Notes: a model not told the origin generated them from the sequence alone. A stretch of 64,000 nucleotides of DNA from Laedolimicola sp934402125 (GCF_052065835.1 NZ_JBQHTG010000001.1:930001-994000); one strand, 5' to 3'. Positions 40,249 to 48,529 are shown, counted from the first letter of the stretch. Numbers and translations: made by a program.

Positions 40249-40551
40249 ATGAGAAAAAAAGTGAAACGCAAAACCATTCTGATCGACGGGATCAGATATT
40301 ACGATGACAAGCCGGATACCTGCCGCAAGTGCTTCTTCTGGAAGAACCGCAAGGTTGGCTGTGTCCTTGGAACGCAGAATTGCTACTACCTGGCTGAGGC
40401 GGTAAAGACCGAGCAGGAAAAGAAATGTGAGAGCTGCTGTTACGCCAAAGGACATCCCTGTGTCAGCGCTGTCTGCTACAAGGAGCTGGACGCATGGCTC
40501 AGAGCAAACCGGGCTAACCGCGCGAAGGAAGAAGGTGCGGCAAATGAGTAA
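40249..40551 (+). CDS. cysteine-rich element protein
   Basis: A 100-residue basic protein with two probable metal sites: TCRKCFFWK with CVLGTQNCYYL, then CESCCYAKGHPCVSAVC. The ten Cys suggest zinc binding, perhaps nucleic-acid binding. ATG at 40249 has GGAGG at 8-base spacing, whereas ATG at 40234 covers that site. The stop overlaps the next start by 8 bases. Such paired Cys-rich genes lie just before the rep gene in Tn1549-type elements; function unknown. Confidence 0.65.
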   Translation: MRKKVKRKTILIDGIRYYDDKPDTCRKCFFWKNRKVGCVLGTQNCYYLAEAVKTEQEKKCESCCYAKGHPCVSAVCYKELDAWLRANRANRAKEEGAANE

Positions 40552-40768
40552 GAAGGATGAGATCTTTCGAAGATATGAGAAGCTGGCGAAGGTTGCAAAG
40601 AAAGAAAATCCCGGGAATGCATCGGACCATAAGCCCGGAAGCTGCGCTCACTGCCTCTACTATCGTCCGGATTTCAAGTATCGCCGGTGCCAGTTCACCA
40701 GGTGTCCCTACGGTAAGGATAAGGATGTGTTTCGCAAAAAGCCTCTGAAGCGCGATAAATTCTCCTGA
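40544..40768 (+). CDS. second small Cys-rich element protein
   Basis: A 74-residue basic protein with SCAHCLYYRP, then RRCQFTRCPYGKD, so four or five Cys in a likely zinc knuckle. It starts inside the end of the preceding Cys-rich gene (8-base overlap) and ends 19 bases before the rep-like gene. The two are translationally coupled and probably work together. Function unknown. Confidence 0.6.
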   Translation: MSKKDEIFRRYEKLAKVAKKENPGNASDHKPGSCAHCLYYRPDFKYRRCQFTRCPYGKDKDVFRKKPLKRDKFS

Positions 40769-40787
40769 AAGCAGGTGGTGACTATGA

Positions 40788-41681
40788 GTGTTTGATTATT
40801 TCTACGGAGCCCAGGCAGAACAGTTTGCCTTCTACCGGGTTCCCAAGGTGCTTTTTACGAATGACCGGTTCAAATATCTGTCTGCTGAGGCGAAAACTTT
40901 GTATGGCATCTTACTGGACCGCGTTCCCCTCTCTGCAAAAAACGGATGGATCGATGAACAGGGCCGCGTGTATATCATCTGCACGATTGAAGAAATCATG
41001 GCGGACATGAACTGCGGAAACAAAAAAGCGATCCAGTTGTTATCGGATTTGGAGGACAAGGTCGGTCTCATTGAGAGAAAGCGTCAGGGGCTGGGAAAAC
41101 CAAACCTGATCTATGTGAAGAACTTCATATCGGTGGACAGCCCTGTGGAGAGACATTTCTTGAAATGTCAAAATGACACTTCTGGAAGTGTCGAAATCAC
41201 ATCTCTTGAAGTGTCAAAAGGACACGGAAATAAGACTGATAATATTAATACTGAGTATAGTGATACCGATTCCTTCTATTCCGACAGAAATGTCGGGAAA
41301 GGAAGCGAAGCGATGCGGATCCGAGCTCAATATGAGGATTATTTCAGAGAATCTCTCGAGCTGGATTATCTTTCCCGGGATAGGACACTTGATCTGGATA
41401 CCATTCAGGCTATGGTCGATCTCATGGTTGATGTATGCTGCTCCACAAGAAAAAGCATTCGTATCAATCGGGAAGATATGCCAATCGAAGTCGTAAAAAG
41501 TCGATTTATGAAGCTGAATGCAGAGCATATCAAATATGCCCTGATGACACTGGCAAACAACACAACCCGCGTTAAGGACATGAAGCAGTACATGCTGGCG
41601 GTCCTCTACAACGCACCAACTACCATCAGTTCTTACTATCAGAACTGGGTACAGCACGACATGGCCAATGGCTTGATCTAG
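40788..41681 (+). CDS. replication initiator-like protein (RepA_N / DUF6017)
   Basis: A 297-residue protein. The N-terminal domain (about 15-110) is a RepA_N/phage initiator-type winged helix: FYRVPKVLFTNDRFKYLSAEAKTLYGILLDR, LSAKNGWIDEQGRVYI, then IEEIMADMNCGNKKAIQLLSDLE. The C-terminal part (about 195-290) matches DUF6017-like domains of Tn916/Tn1549-type elements. It may initiate plasmid-like replication of the excised circle. The start is GTG at 40788, since the ATG four bases earlier (40784) is in another frame and stops after three codons. Followed directly by parA and parB, as in a plasmid maintenance block. Confidence 0.8.
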   Translation: MFDYFYGAQAEQFAFYRVPKVLFTNDRFKYLSAEAKTLYGILLDRVPLSAKNGWIDEQGRVYIICTIEEIMADMNCGNKKAIQLLSDLEDKVGLIERKRQGLGKPNLIYVKNFISVDSPVERHFLKCQNDTSGSVEITSLEVSKGHGNKTDNINTEYSDTDSFYSDRNVGKGSEAMRIRAQYEDYFRESLELDYLSRDRTLDLDTIQAMVDLMVDVCCSTRKSIRINREDMPIEVVKSRFMKLNAEHIKYALMTLANNTTRVKDMKQYMLAVLYNAPTTISSYYQNWVQHDMANGLI

Positions 41682-41693
41682 GAGGTGATCATT

Positions 41694-42518
41694 ATGTCGA
41701 GAGCCACAATCATGGCTGTTGTAAATCAGAAAGGCGGAACCGGTAAGACTACCACCTGCGAAAATCTGGGCATTGGCCTTGCCAATGAGGGAAAAAGAGT
41801 GCTGCTCGTGGATACGGATCCGCAGGCGTCCCTAACCATTGCCCTTGGACATCCCAGACCGGATGATCTTCCGGTTACGCTGACCGACCTTATGGCGAAG
41901 GTCATGCAGGATCAGCCCATCGCACCTAAGGAGGGGATCCTGTCACATGAAGAAGGCGTAGATCTTGTTCCTGCAAATATCACGCTGTCAGGTATGGAGG
42001 TGTCGCTGGTCAACGCCATGAGCCGCGAAACTGTTTTAAGGCAGGTTTTAGATGCTTTGAAATTTCAGTACGACTATATTCTACTGGACTGTATGCCCTC
42101 CCTGGGCATGCTGACCGTCAATGCACTTGCCGCATCGGATCAGGTTCTCATTCCTGTCCAGGCGAACTATCTGTCGGCAAAGGGTCTGGAGCAGCTGCTT
42201 CAGACGGTGAACAAGGTCAAGCGTCAGATCAATCCCAAGCTTCGAATCGAAGGAATTCTGCTGACTATGGTGGACCTTCGTACCAACTTTGCAAAGGAGA
42301 TCAGTACGCTGATCCGCGATACCTACGGCAGCAAGCTGAAGGTCTACGACGCAGACATCCCTCGCTCCGTCCGTGCTGCGGAAATCAGCGCGGAGGGCGT
42401 GAGTATTTTCAAACACGATCCGGGCGGCAAGGTCGCTGAAGCCTACCGGGGTCTGACAAAGGAGGTGCTTCAGAATGCCGAAAAGAGGCGGAAACATCAG
42501 CTTGACCAGCTACGATGA
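41694..42518 (+). CDS. parA: ParA-family partition ATPase
   Basis: A 274-residue Walker-type ATPase. The deviant Walker A is QKGGTGKTTT near residue 13, followed by VLLVDTDPQASLT (A') and YILLDCMPSLG (Walker B). It is close to Soj/ParA and would segregate the extrachromosomal form of the element together with ParB. ATG at 41694 has GGAGG at 8 bases; GTG at 41685 overlaps that site. The 3' end overlaps parB by 44 bases, so translation is coupled. Confidence 0.92.
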   Translation: MSRATIMAVVNQKGGTGKTTTCENLGIGLANEGKRVLLVDTDPQASLTIALGHPRPDDLPVTLTDLMAKVMQDQPIAPKEGILSHEEGVDLVPANITLSGMEVSLVNAMSRETVLRQVLDALKFQYDYILLDCMPSLGMLTVNALAASDQVLIPVQANYLSAKGLEQLLQTVNKVKRQINPKLRIEGILLTMVDLRTNFAKEISTLIRDTYGSKLKVYDADIPRSVRAAEISAEGVSIFKHDPGGKVAEAYRGLTKEVLQNAEKRRKHQLDQLR

Positions 42519-43413
42519 TATCTTTGAAACGGATGAAAGCCGTGCAGAGAGTCAGCTGGAACGAGTGCAGAATATCAGCATCAGCGAGCTGGTGCCCTTT
42601 AAGGATCATCCCTTCAAGGTCGTGGATGATGAAGCCATGCTTCGAACAACGGAGAGCATCGCACAGTACGGTGTGCTGACGCCTCTGATTGCGAGACCGC
42701 TGGAAAACGGCGGTTATGAGATCATCTCAGGACATCGCCGTGCCCATGCTGCTGAGCTGGCAGGGCTTACGGATGTTCCGGTTCTGGTAAGGCAGATGGA
42801 TGATGATGCCGCCACGGTGCTCATGGTCGATTCCAATCTTCAGAGAGAAAACATACTGCCCAGTGAGAGGGCTTATGCGTATATGATGAAGAATGAAGCA
42901 ATGAAACGCCAAGCAGGACGGCCCTCCAAAGAGAATTGTGGCCAACTTGGCCACAATTTCTTCGGCAAGAAAACAGTGGAGGTGTTAGCTGAAGAATCTG
43001 GTGAAAGTGTAAAACAGGTCCAGCGCTACATCCGTCTTACCAACCTCATTCCCGAACTTCTGGAAATGGTCGATCAGAAGCAGATTTCCTTCAATCCGGC
43101 GGTTGAGCTTTCCTACCTCGCTCCGGAGGAACAGGAAATCTTCATGCAGGCCATGGATGAAGTGCAGGCTTCCCCTTCTCTTTCTCAGGCTCAGCGCCTG
43201 AAGAAGCTGGCGCAGGAAGGCGATTTCGCCATGGACGCTGCCAGAGAGATCATGAATGAAGTGAAGAAAGGCGATCTTGAACGGGTTACCTTCCGAAATG
43301 AACAGCTGAGGAAGTATTTCCCCAGGTCCTACACCACACAGCAGATGCAGGACACCATTATCAAGCTTCTGGATCAGTGGCAGAAAAAGAAAGCCCGCGA
43401 TCAGGAACGATAA
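42475..43413 (+). CDS. parB: ParB-family partition protein
   Basis: A 312-residue ParB. The ParB/Srx domain runs about 30-125, with VPFKDHPFKV, TESIAQYGVLTPLIARP, the CTP-binding SGHRRAHAAELAG and VDSNLQRENILPSERAYAY. A HTH domain follows (about 165-215, GESVKQVQRYIRLTNLIPELLEMV), and the C-terminal part is helical. Between the two domains the sequence NCGQLGHNFFG is encoded by a 25-bp perfect palindrome (separate entry). Works with ParA on a centromere-like parS. Ends with a terminator-like hairpin. Confidence 0.92.
   Translation: MPKRGGNISLTSYDDIFETDESRAESQLERVQNISISELVPFKDHPFKVVDDEAMLRTTESIAQYGVLTPLIARPLENGGYEIISGHRRAHAAELAGLTDVPVLVRQMDDDAATVLMVDSNLQRENILPSERAYAYMMKNEAMKRQAGRPSKENCGQLGHNFFGKKTVEVLAEESGESVKQVQRYIRLTNLIPELLEMVDQKQISFNPAVELSYLAPEEQEIFMQAMDEVQASPSLSQAQRLKKLAQEGDFAMDAAREIMNEVKKGDLERVTFRNEQLRKYFPRSYTTQQMQDTIIKLLDQWQKKKARDQER
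42934..42958. promoter_or_regulatory. perfect palindrome inside parB, candidate parS
   Basis: AATTGTGGCCAA-C-TTGGCCACAATT: 12-base perfect arms around one base, inside the parB frame between its two domains. The chance of such a palindrome in coding DNA is low. ParB proteins bind palindromic parS sites near their own genes, so it is a candidate centromere or autoregulatory site. Inference. Confidence 0.5.
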
Positions 43414-43431
43414 TTTAGTACCAATACCCCG

Positions 43432-43472
43432 AGCACTGTCAGAAGCAAGCCTTTTGATAGTGCTTTCTTTTT
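43432..43472 (+). terminator. terminator after parB
   Basis: AGCACTGTCA (43432-43441) pairs with TGATAGTGCT (43455-43464), one G-T pair, then TTCTTTTTA. The next gene starts 30 bases later, so it may only reduce read-through. Confidence 0.65.
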
Positions 43473-43501
43473 ATCCAAAACACGAAAAGGAGTATCAATC
43501 A

Positions 43502-44101
43502 ATGACTGAAAAAGAAATGATGAAGCAGATGCAGGACCTGCTTGGTATCCGGAAAAAGCCTTCCGAAAAAGAGGCTGCAGCGATTGAGCTTGCAGATTCT
43601 GTAGATGAGCTGGCAGAAATGTTCTGTGACAGTGCCATTGTCCTTTCCCGAATTTCCAGCCTGCTTCAGAGGAAGAAGAATCCCTGGAACACAAAGGATT
43701 TCAAAGGCTCGGATAACTGGGACGAGGATGATATGGCCTGTATGGACGCTACTGTCCTTTTTGCGGTTCCCGGCAAGCCGGTACAGCTGATGACGGAAGA
43801 AGACGCCCTGTCAAAGTTTCCGGGTTTTGATGATGAGCAGACGTTTTATTGTGTTGAGATCGGCAATCATCTGTTTCTCCACTATATGGAGCACACCTGG
43901 GAAAGTGAAGATGATATCACCATTACGGCTCCGGTTTATATTGCCAGAGTCAATGACGATGAAACCGAATGTGAGGAGCTTACCGCGATGGACTTTCTTG
44001 CTGCAATGATCTTTTTGAATGACCATTTCGTGACCATTACCGGTGAAGACGGAAAGACCATCTGTGGTTACTGGCTGCCGAAAGAGAAAAGGGAGGACTA
44101 A
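43502..44101 (+). CDS. element protein of unknown function
   Basis: A 199-residue acidic protein. The first 60 residues are helical (KEMMKQMQDLLGIRKKPSEKEAAA). A central DNWDEDDMACMDATVLF stretch and beta-rich C-terminal half follow, with TAMDFLAAMIFLNDHFV. I recognise no catalytic motif. It has an AAAGGAG site and lies between parB and the DUF5688 gene, on the same strand with 3 bases to the next gene. Similar proteins occur at this place in Tn1549-like elements. Confidence 0.6.
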   Translation: MTEKEMMKQMQDLLGIRKKPSEKEAAAIELADSVDELAEMFCDSAIVLSRISSLLQRKKNPWNTKDFKGSDNWDEDDMACMDATVLFAVPGKPVQLMTEEDALSKFPGFDDEQTFYCVEIGNHLFLHYMEHTWESEDDITITAPVYIARVNDDETECEELTAMDFLAAMIFLNDHFVTITGEDGKTICGYWLPKEKRED

Positions 44102-44104
44102 CAC

Positions 44105-45526
44105 ATGGATTTTGATCAGTTTAAGATTCAGGTTGTCGATGAGATGCGTGAGCGCTTCCCCGCTCTGGATATCGGCATTCAGGCTGTTTCGAAGCTGCAG
44201 GGAGAATCCTATACCGGACTGGCTGTCAGCCCTGCAGGCAGTAACGTTGCTGCTACGATGAACCTGGACTATGTTTTCAAACGTGTTGAGGACGGTATGC
44301 CTATGGAGACGGCCCTTCACAATATTGAAAAGCAGGTGGCAGAGATTGCCGGAAGCATACCTCAGTTCGATACCCGGGCGCTGATGGATTACGATCAGAT
44401 GAAGGAAACGCTTACCCTTCAGATGATTCCCATTGCCGGAAACGAGGAAAGGCTTTCCGAGATTCCTCACAGACCTGTGGAAGACATGGCTCTTGTTTAC
44501 CGCTTCGAGATGGAAAGTAATGAGCAGGGCTCTGCCAGCATTCTCGTAACCAACAACATGCTTCAGACCTATGGCATTACTGCGGATCAGCTTCATTCGG
44601 ACGCTATGGAAGCTGCCGTGCAGAACCATCCGGCGACCCTTCGCAACATGAACGACGTCATGCGTGACATGATGGGCGATGCTGCCGGTATGTTTCTTCC
44701 GGATGAGCCTTCTCCCATCTGGGTTGCTACGGTAGAGGGCGGTCAGAACGGTGCCTGCACCATTCAGTATCCGGATTTTCTGGATCAGGCGGCTGAAACG
44801 ATGGGCGGCGATTTCTACGTTCTCCCTTCTTCGATCCATGAAGTTCTGTTCATTGCCGATGACGGAAGTATGGAGCTCAGTCATCTGGAAGAAATGGTGC
44901 GAAGCATCAATGAGGCGGAGGTTGCCCCTGCAGACCGGCTCTCCGACAATGTATTCCACTACGACAGTGAAGCGCATACCTTTGAAAATGCCCGTACCTT
45001 TGAGGCCCGCGAGGCTGCCATAGTAGAAGCCATGCTTGCCGATGAGCCCGCTGGATTTGTGGAGGCAGATACGATTACCATGCTTCTTGTCGAACCCAAT
45101 GAGCACCCGAAGATCATTGAAGCAAAGACCGGCCTTGAAGATCTTCAGCAGCTGGTAGGCGGCTTTATTGAGGTTGTTTATCCCTTCGAGGATCCTGTTG
45201 GCCTGATTGTTAATGAGGAGGGAAAAATCAACGGTTTGCCTCTCAACCGTGCTCTTCGTGATGAGAACAATGAGGTCTATGATGTGATTGCCGGTTCCTT
45301 CCTGGTGACCGGTCTTACGGAGGACAGCTTCGGTTCCCTCACTCCGGAGCAGGTCGGCAAGTTTGAAGAGCTGTTTCACCAGCCGGAGGCCTTCGTGAAA
45401 ATGGGACGCAGCATCATGGCGATCCCGATTCCCGAAGAGGCCCTCCAGTCACGCGAAACGGTGAAAGCTGCCGAAGAGATCGGCGGTAAGCCGAAGCACA
45501 AAAGGACTGAGCATGACGGTCACTGA
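44105..45526 (+). CDS. DUF5688-DUF3846 fusion protein
   Basis: A 473-residue acidic protein with two parts. Residues about 1-300 match the DUF5688 group (MRERFPALDIGIQAVSKLQG, EDMALVYRFEM, VTNNMLQTYGIT, MNDVMRDMM, FYVLPSSIHEVLFI). Residues about 325-420 match DUF3846: EAKTGLEDLQQLVGGFIEVV, EEGKINGLPLNRAL, YDVIAGSFLVTGL. Both are common in Tn1549-like elements and phages, usually as separate genes; their activities are not known. DUF5688 genes are often near element maintenance modules. High negative charge suggests a protein-binding or DNA-mimic role, which is speculation. The fusion itself is the unusual point. Confidence 0.75.
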   Translation: MDFDQFKIQVVDEMRERFPALDIGIQAVSKLQGESYTGLAVSPAGSNVAATMNLDYVFKRVEDGMPMETALHNIEKQVAEIAGSIPQFDTRALMDYDQMKETLTLQMIPIAGNEERLSEIPHRPVEDMALVYRFEMESNEQGSASILVTNNMLQTYGITADQLHSDAMEAAVQNHPATLRNMNDVMRDMMGDAAGMFLPDEPSPIWVATVEGGQNGACTIQYPDFLDQAAETMGGDFYVLPSSIHEVLFIADDGSMELSHLEEMVRSINEAEVAPADRLSDNVFHYDSEAHTFENARTFEAREAAIVEAMLADEPAGFVEADTITMLLVEPNEHPKIIEAKTGLEDLQQLVGGFIEVVYPFEDPVGLIVNEEGKINGLPLNRALRDENNEVYDVIAGSFLVTGLTEDSFGSLTPEQVGKFEELFHQPEAFVKMGRSIMAIPIPEEALQSRETVKAAEEIGGKPKHKRTEHDGH

Positions 45527-45550
45527 TGATGTTGAAAGAAGGAGGTACAC

Positions 45551-45898
45551 ATGGTTAGACCACTGGCATATATCACTGCAAACTGGAGTGATAACGAATT
45601 TGAAGCGAAAAGCACAGCCCTGCGTTATTGCCGAAAGGTGTATGATACAGGGTTTTCTCCTATCTGTCCGAGGCTCATGTATGAAGGACTCTTACGGGAT
45701 GAGATCCCCCAGGAGCACAAGGACAGGATTGAAATGGCATCGGAGCTTCTCAGAAGATCCCGCATTCTCGTAGTTTGCGGCGACTCGATGGATGGACAGG
45801 TCAAAGACGATATCGGTCTGGCAAAGAGGCTCCGTATTGCCGCTACGACTCTTGACGGCATTATGAAGGTGGAGGGCTCCGCCGGAAAAAAGGTATGA
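45551..45898 (+). CDS. DUF7768/DUF4406-like nucleotide-binding-fold protein
   Basis: A 115-residue protein with the start RPLAYITANW, then ALRYCRKVYDTGFSPICPRLMYEGLL and RSRILVVCGDSMDGQVKDDIGLAKRL. This is the layout of the nucleoside 2-deoxyribosyltransferase-like fold found in DUF4406/DUF7768 proteins, with the C-GD-S pattern in place of a catalytic Glu motif. Frequent in Tn1549-like elements between parB and pcfB. Nucleotide or nucleoside binding is inferred from fold only. Good AAGGAGG site before ATG. Confidence 0.7.
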   Translation: MVRPLAYITANWSDNEFEAKSTALRYCRKVYDTGFSPICPRLMYEGLLRDEIPQEHKDRIEMASELLRRSRILVVCGDSMDGQVKDDIGLAKRLRIAATTLDGIMKVEGSAGKKV

Positions 45899-45932
45899 TG
45901 CCGGAAAAACGAACTGAAGGAGGTGGTGAGCA

Positions 45933-46424
45933 TTGCAGGAGGAAGTAGAAAACAGAACTGTAAATTTGGCCATCAGCACGACCAAGCTTACGGCTCGCAG
46001 TATTGTCCGACTTGGTCTGAAGGGTATCGCTTATATTAAGCGAAAATCTCAGGAAGCGGCAATGAAAAATGAGAAGCCCACCGGCAAGCAGACCATTCAG
46101 GAGCTGATCGGTCAGAATCAGGGCGTCACCAATATCGACATTTCCAAAACAGACCTGAAGGGCTTTGAAAAGTATGCCCGGAAATACGGTGTCGATTATG
46201 CAATCACCAAGGATAAATCTGTACTTCCACCGAAGTACCTGGTGTTCTTTAAGGCCAGAGATGCGGATGCTATGACAGCGGCATTCAACGCCTACTCTGC
46301 AGAGATACTGGCAAAGAACAAACGCCCGAGCGTTCTGAAAACGCTGCATAAGCTGATCGATGCAGTGAGAGATATCCCAGCGAAGGTGGTAAGCAGGGAC
46401 AAGCAGAGGGAGCAGTCACGATGA
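45933..46424 (+). CDS. pcfB: PcfB-family conjugation protein
   Basis: A 163-residue protein of the PcfB/DUF3801 family. The central KQTIQELIGQNQGVTNIDISKTDLKGFEKYARKYGVDYA and PPKYLVFFKARDADAMTAAFNAY are characteristic. PcfB of pCF10 links the relaxosome and the coupling protein PcfC during conjugation. The start is TTG at 45933 behind a GGAGGTGG site. Its stop overlaps the coupling protein start by 4 bases (ATGA), as is normal. The protein itself looks complete, in contrast to its partner. Confidence 0.85.
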   Translation: MQEEVENRTVNLAISTTKLTARSIVRLGLKGIAYIKRKSQEAAMKNEKPTGKQTIQELIGQNQGVTNIDISKTDLKGFEKYARKYGVDYAITKDKSVLPPKYLVFFKARDADAMTAAFNAYSAEILAKNKRPSVLKTLHKLIDAVRDIPAKVVSRDKQREQSR

Positions 46425-47470
46425 GCCCGGATACCGTTAAGCTGAAAAAGCTTCTGATCCGGGCCCTCCCTTATATCCTGATCGGTCTGGTCTGTACCAA
46501 TCTGGGAGAAGCCTGGCGAATAGCGGAGGGCGCGAATGCTTCTGAAAAGCTGCTGTCATTCTTTACGACGATGGGCATTGCTTTCGGAAATCCCCTTCCG
46601 AGCTTTCATCCCATTGACTTGATGGTGGGCCTGATCTGCGGGGCAGGTCTGAGGGCTGCCGTCTACATCCGGGGAAAGAATGCCAAAAATTTTAAGCATA
46701 ACCTTGAGTATGGTTCTGCCCGATGGGGTGGCCCGAAGGACATCGAGCCTTTCATCGATCCGGTCTTTGAGAACAATGTGATCCTCACAAAGACAGAACG
46801 ACTGATGATGTCAGATACAGACGGCAGCTTCAATTTCCTGATCAGCATGATCTACACGCAGCTGTTCAACCTGCTGTGTGAAAAAGCGGATGATGTCTAT
46901 GGCGGCAGGCTCCCGGTCCATGTGCGGTGCCTGATCGATGAGGCGGCAAACATCGGCCAGATCCCGAACCTGGAAAAACTGGTTGCCACCATCCGTTCCC
47001 GCGAGATCAGCGCCTGTCTGGTGCTGCAGGCCAGGTCTCAGCTGAAGGCCATTTACAAGGACAATGCCGATACCATCATCGGTAACATGGACTGCCAGGT
47101 ATTCCTGGGCGGCTCTGAACCTACCACTCTGAAAGAACTCTCCGAAGCACTCGGCAAAGAAACCATCGATACCTTCAATACCTCGGATACACGAGGCAAT
47201 AGTCCAAGCTACGGAACCAACTACCAGAAGCTGGGCAAGGAGCTCATGAGTCGTGATGAACTGGCTGTTATGGACGGCAGCAAATGTGTCCTTCAGCTGA
47301 GAGGCGTTCGTCCCTTCCTGTCGGATAAATACGATCTGACCCAGCACCCGAACTACAAATACACCGCCGATTATGATAAGAAACTCACCTTCGACATTGA
47401 GAAGTACCTGAGTACCAGGACAAAGCTTTATCCGAAGGATGAGTTTTTTGTTATGGAAGAAGAAAATTAA
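46421..47470 (+). pseudogene. pcfC: VirD4/PcfC-type coupling protein lacking its Walker A region
   Basis: A 349-residue frame where about 600 residues are normal. N-terminal membrane helices (about 13-30, 60-85) and NLEYGSARWGGPKDIEPFID are normal up to ILTKTERLMM (about residue 129). The sequence then jumps in frame to SDTDGSFNFLISM, which in intact proteins lies about 250 residues later. The missing part holds Walker A (normally GxGSGKT) and most of the first ATPase half; Walker B LIDEAANIG and the rest to the C-terminus are present. DNA pumping should be lost. The in-frame junction near 46810 may come from recombination at short repeats around CTGATGATGTC. It could still be translated. Confidence 0.85.
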
Positions 47471-47484
47471 GGAGGTAAACCGCA

Positions 47485-48012
47485 ATGGCAGATGAAAGAA
47501 GTCCGTTGCCGATGGATGTTCCCGACTTCGTAAGAGAAGCGGAGGAAGCCATGGCGCGTGGCGAAACCTTTGGCCAGCCGCCAGCTGAGGTAACGATCAA
47601 ATTCGGTAAGGGGCTCGTGGGTGAGCCTTTTACTTCGAAAAGCGGCAAGGAGCTGGTAGAAGTCAGTATTCCAAATCCGGATAAATCAGATACCCGTCCC
47701 TGGGAATCCTTTGTGATCTCCCCGAAGATGATTCACGACAATCAGTTCGGAAAAGGCATCTGGATGAAGCTTCCCGAGGATGGTACGACCCGGCTTTCCC
47801 GTTCGGTGAAGACCGGCATAGATGAAACCGGAAGATCCACCTGGGGTCGTGAGACCAGAGAAGTGAGCAACACGGAACTGAAGGCCCTGATGGAGTCCTA
47901 TAAAGATAAATCCAGAGGATCTGTCCTCTCGGACTTGTCTGACCGGAAGGAAGAAACTGCGGCAGCTAGGCCTTCCGGAAAAGCCTCCAAGATGCAGGAA
48001 GCTGCCAGATAG
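47485..48012 (+). CDS. element protein of unknown function
   Basis: A 175-residue protein with a Pro-rich start (SPLPMDVPDFVREAEEAMARGE), a beta-rich centre (LVEVSIPNPD, WESFVISPKMIHDN, GIWMKLPEDG, then RLSRSV) and a charged C-terminus. It lies between the coupling protein and maff2, a position held by a similar protein in Tn1549-like elements. No catalytic motif or membrane segment is visible. GGAGG site before ATG. Confidence 0.6.
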   Translation: MADERSPLPMDVPDFVREAEEAMARGETFGQPPAEVTIKFGKGLVGEPFTSKSGKELVEVSIPNPDKSDTRPWESFVISPKMIHDNQFGKGIWMKLPEDGTTRLSRSVKTGIDETGRSTWGRETREVSNTELKALMESYKDKSRGSVLSDLSDRKEETAAARPSGKASKMQEAAR

Positions 48013-48020
48013 GAGGCAAA

Positions 48021-48209
48021 ATGGCGACATTCATATACACCGGCGAGGAGTGTATCAATGCAGATCACATCATCAGCATTGATACCATCCCGGGCACAGC
48101 AACTATCTGGATCCGGTTGGATACCGGAGACAAATATGCCCGAAGCGCAAAGCATCTGAAAGGTATTCTGGAAACACTCGGCTGCAGGAATACAGAACAA
48201 AACGAGTAA
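48021..48209 (+). CDS. small element protein
   Basis: A 62-residue protein, mostly beta strands (TFIYTGEECINADHIISID, TATIWIRLDTGDKYA) with a C-terminal helix. A GGAGG site precedes ATG, and the stop of the previous gene is 8 bases upstream, so it belongs to the transfer operon. Function unknown. A terminator follows, then the maff2 remnant. Confidence 0.55.
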   Translation: MATFIYTGEECINADHIISIDTIPGTATIWIRLDTGDKYARSAKHLKGILETLGCRNTEQNE

Positions 48210-48247
48210 ATACTCGGGCGACAGGCGGCAGCTTGCTGCCTGTTTAC

Positions 48248-48287
48248 ATATCCGGGACTGACTGATCATCGGCCCCGGATATTTTTA
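48248..48287 (+). terminator. hairpin terminator before maff2
   Basis: ATATCCGGG (48248-48256) and CCCGGATAT (48274-48282), perfect 9-bp stem, then TTTTA. A second hairpin, ACAGGCGGCAGC-TT-GCTGCCTGT, lies just upstream. It probably sets the level of downstream transfer genes. Confidence 0.7.
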
Positions 48288-48388
48288 CGCCCTTCTTTTC
48301 CTGCAGGTGCACATGCCGGGAGTCGCGAGGGCAATTTTTATTTCATTATCCCGACCATATAGGCGGGCAAATCAAGGAGGAAAACTTT

Positions 48389-48529
48389 ATGGCATTTTTC
48401 AACAGCGCAGTCGGTGTTCTGCAGACTCTGGTAGTAGCTCTCGGTGCAGGTCTTGGTATCTGGGGTGCAATCAACCTTCTGGAGGGCTACGGCAACGATA
48501 ACCCCGGTGCTAATGCTCATGTACGGTAA
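48389..48529 (+). pseudogene. maff2 membrane-protein gene, cut after codon 41
   Basis: Begins MAFFNSAVGVLQTLVVALGA and continues through LLEGYGNDNPGA, the normal start of Maff2 family proteins, which form a small two-helix membrane protein in Tn1549-like transfer operons (about 70 residues). After NPGA the frame runs into NAHVR and a stop, and the expected second helix is absent. The break at about 48512 marks the edge of the conjugative element and the start of the tet(W) module. Confidence 0.75.

Larger units (their letters stand above)
39537..48515 (+). mobile_element. left part of a decayed Tn1549-type conjugative element
   Basis: The order small accessory genes, rep-like gene, parA, parB, DUF5688/DUF3846 and DUF7768-like genes, pcfB, coupling protein, small proteins, maff2 is that of Tn1549-like gut conjugative elements. 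It starts behind tRNA-Arg and stops inside maff2 at about 48512. No integrase, relaxase, VirB4 or VirB6 genes of this element are in the window, and the coupling protein is defective, so it cannot transfer by itself. The 360 bases before the first gene (39540-39901) contain the tRNA terminator and the palindrome ATTTCTAA-ACGCA-TTAGAAAT (39804-39824) with a third ATTTCTAA near 39843, a possible excision or regulator site. Confidence 0.75.

Noticed and set aside
43811..45379. 522-codon minus-strand frame opposite the DUF5688 gene
   Set aside because: The plus-strand frame has ribosome binding site, domain matches and operon context; the minus frame has none.
45551..45898. Possible abortive-infection effector
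   Set aside because: The fold suggests nucleotide binding only, and the gene is a regular part of Tn1549-like elements; no evidence for defence.
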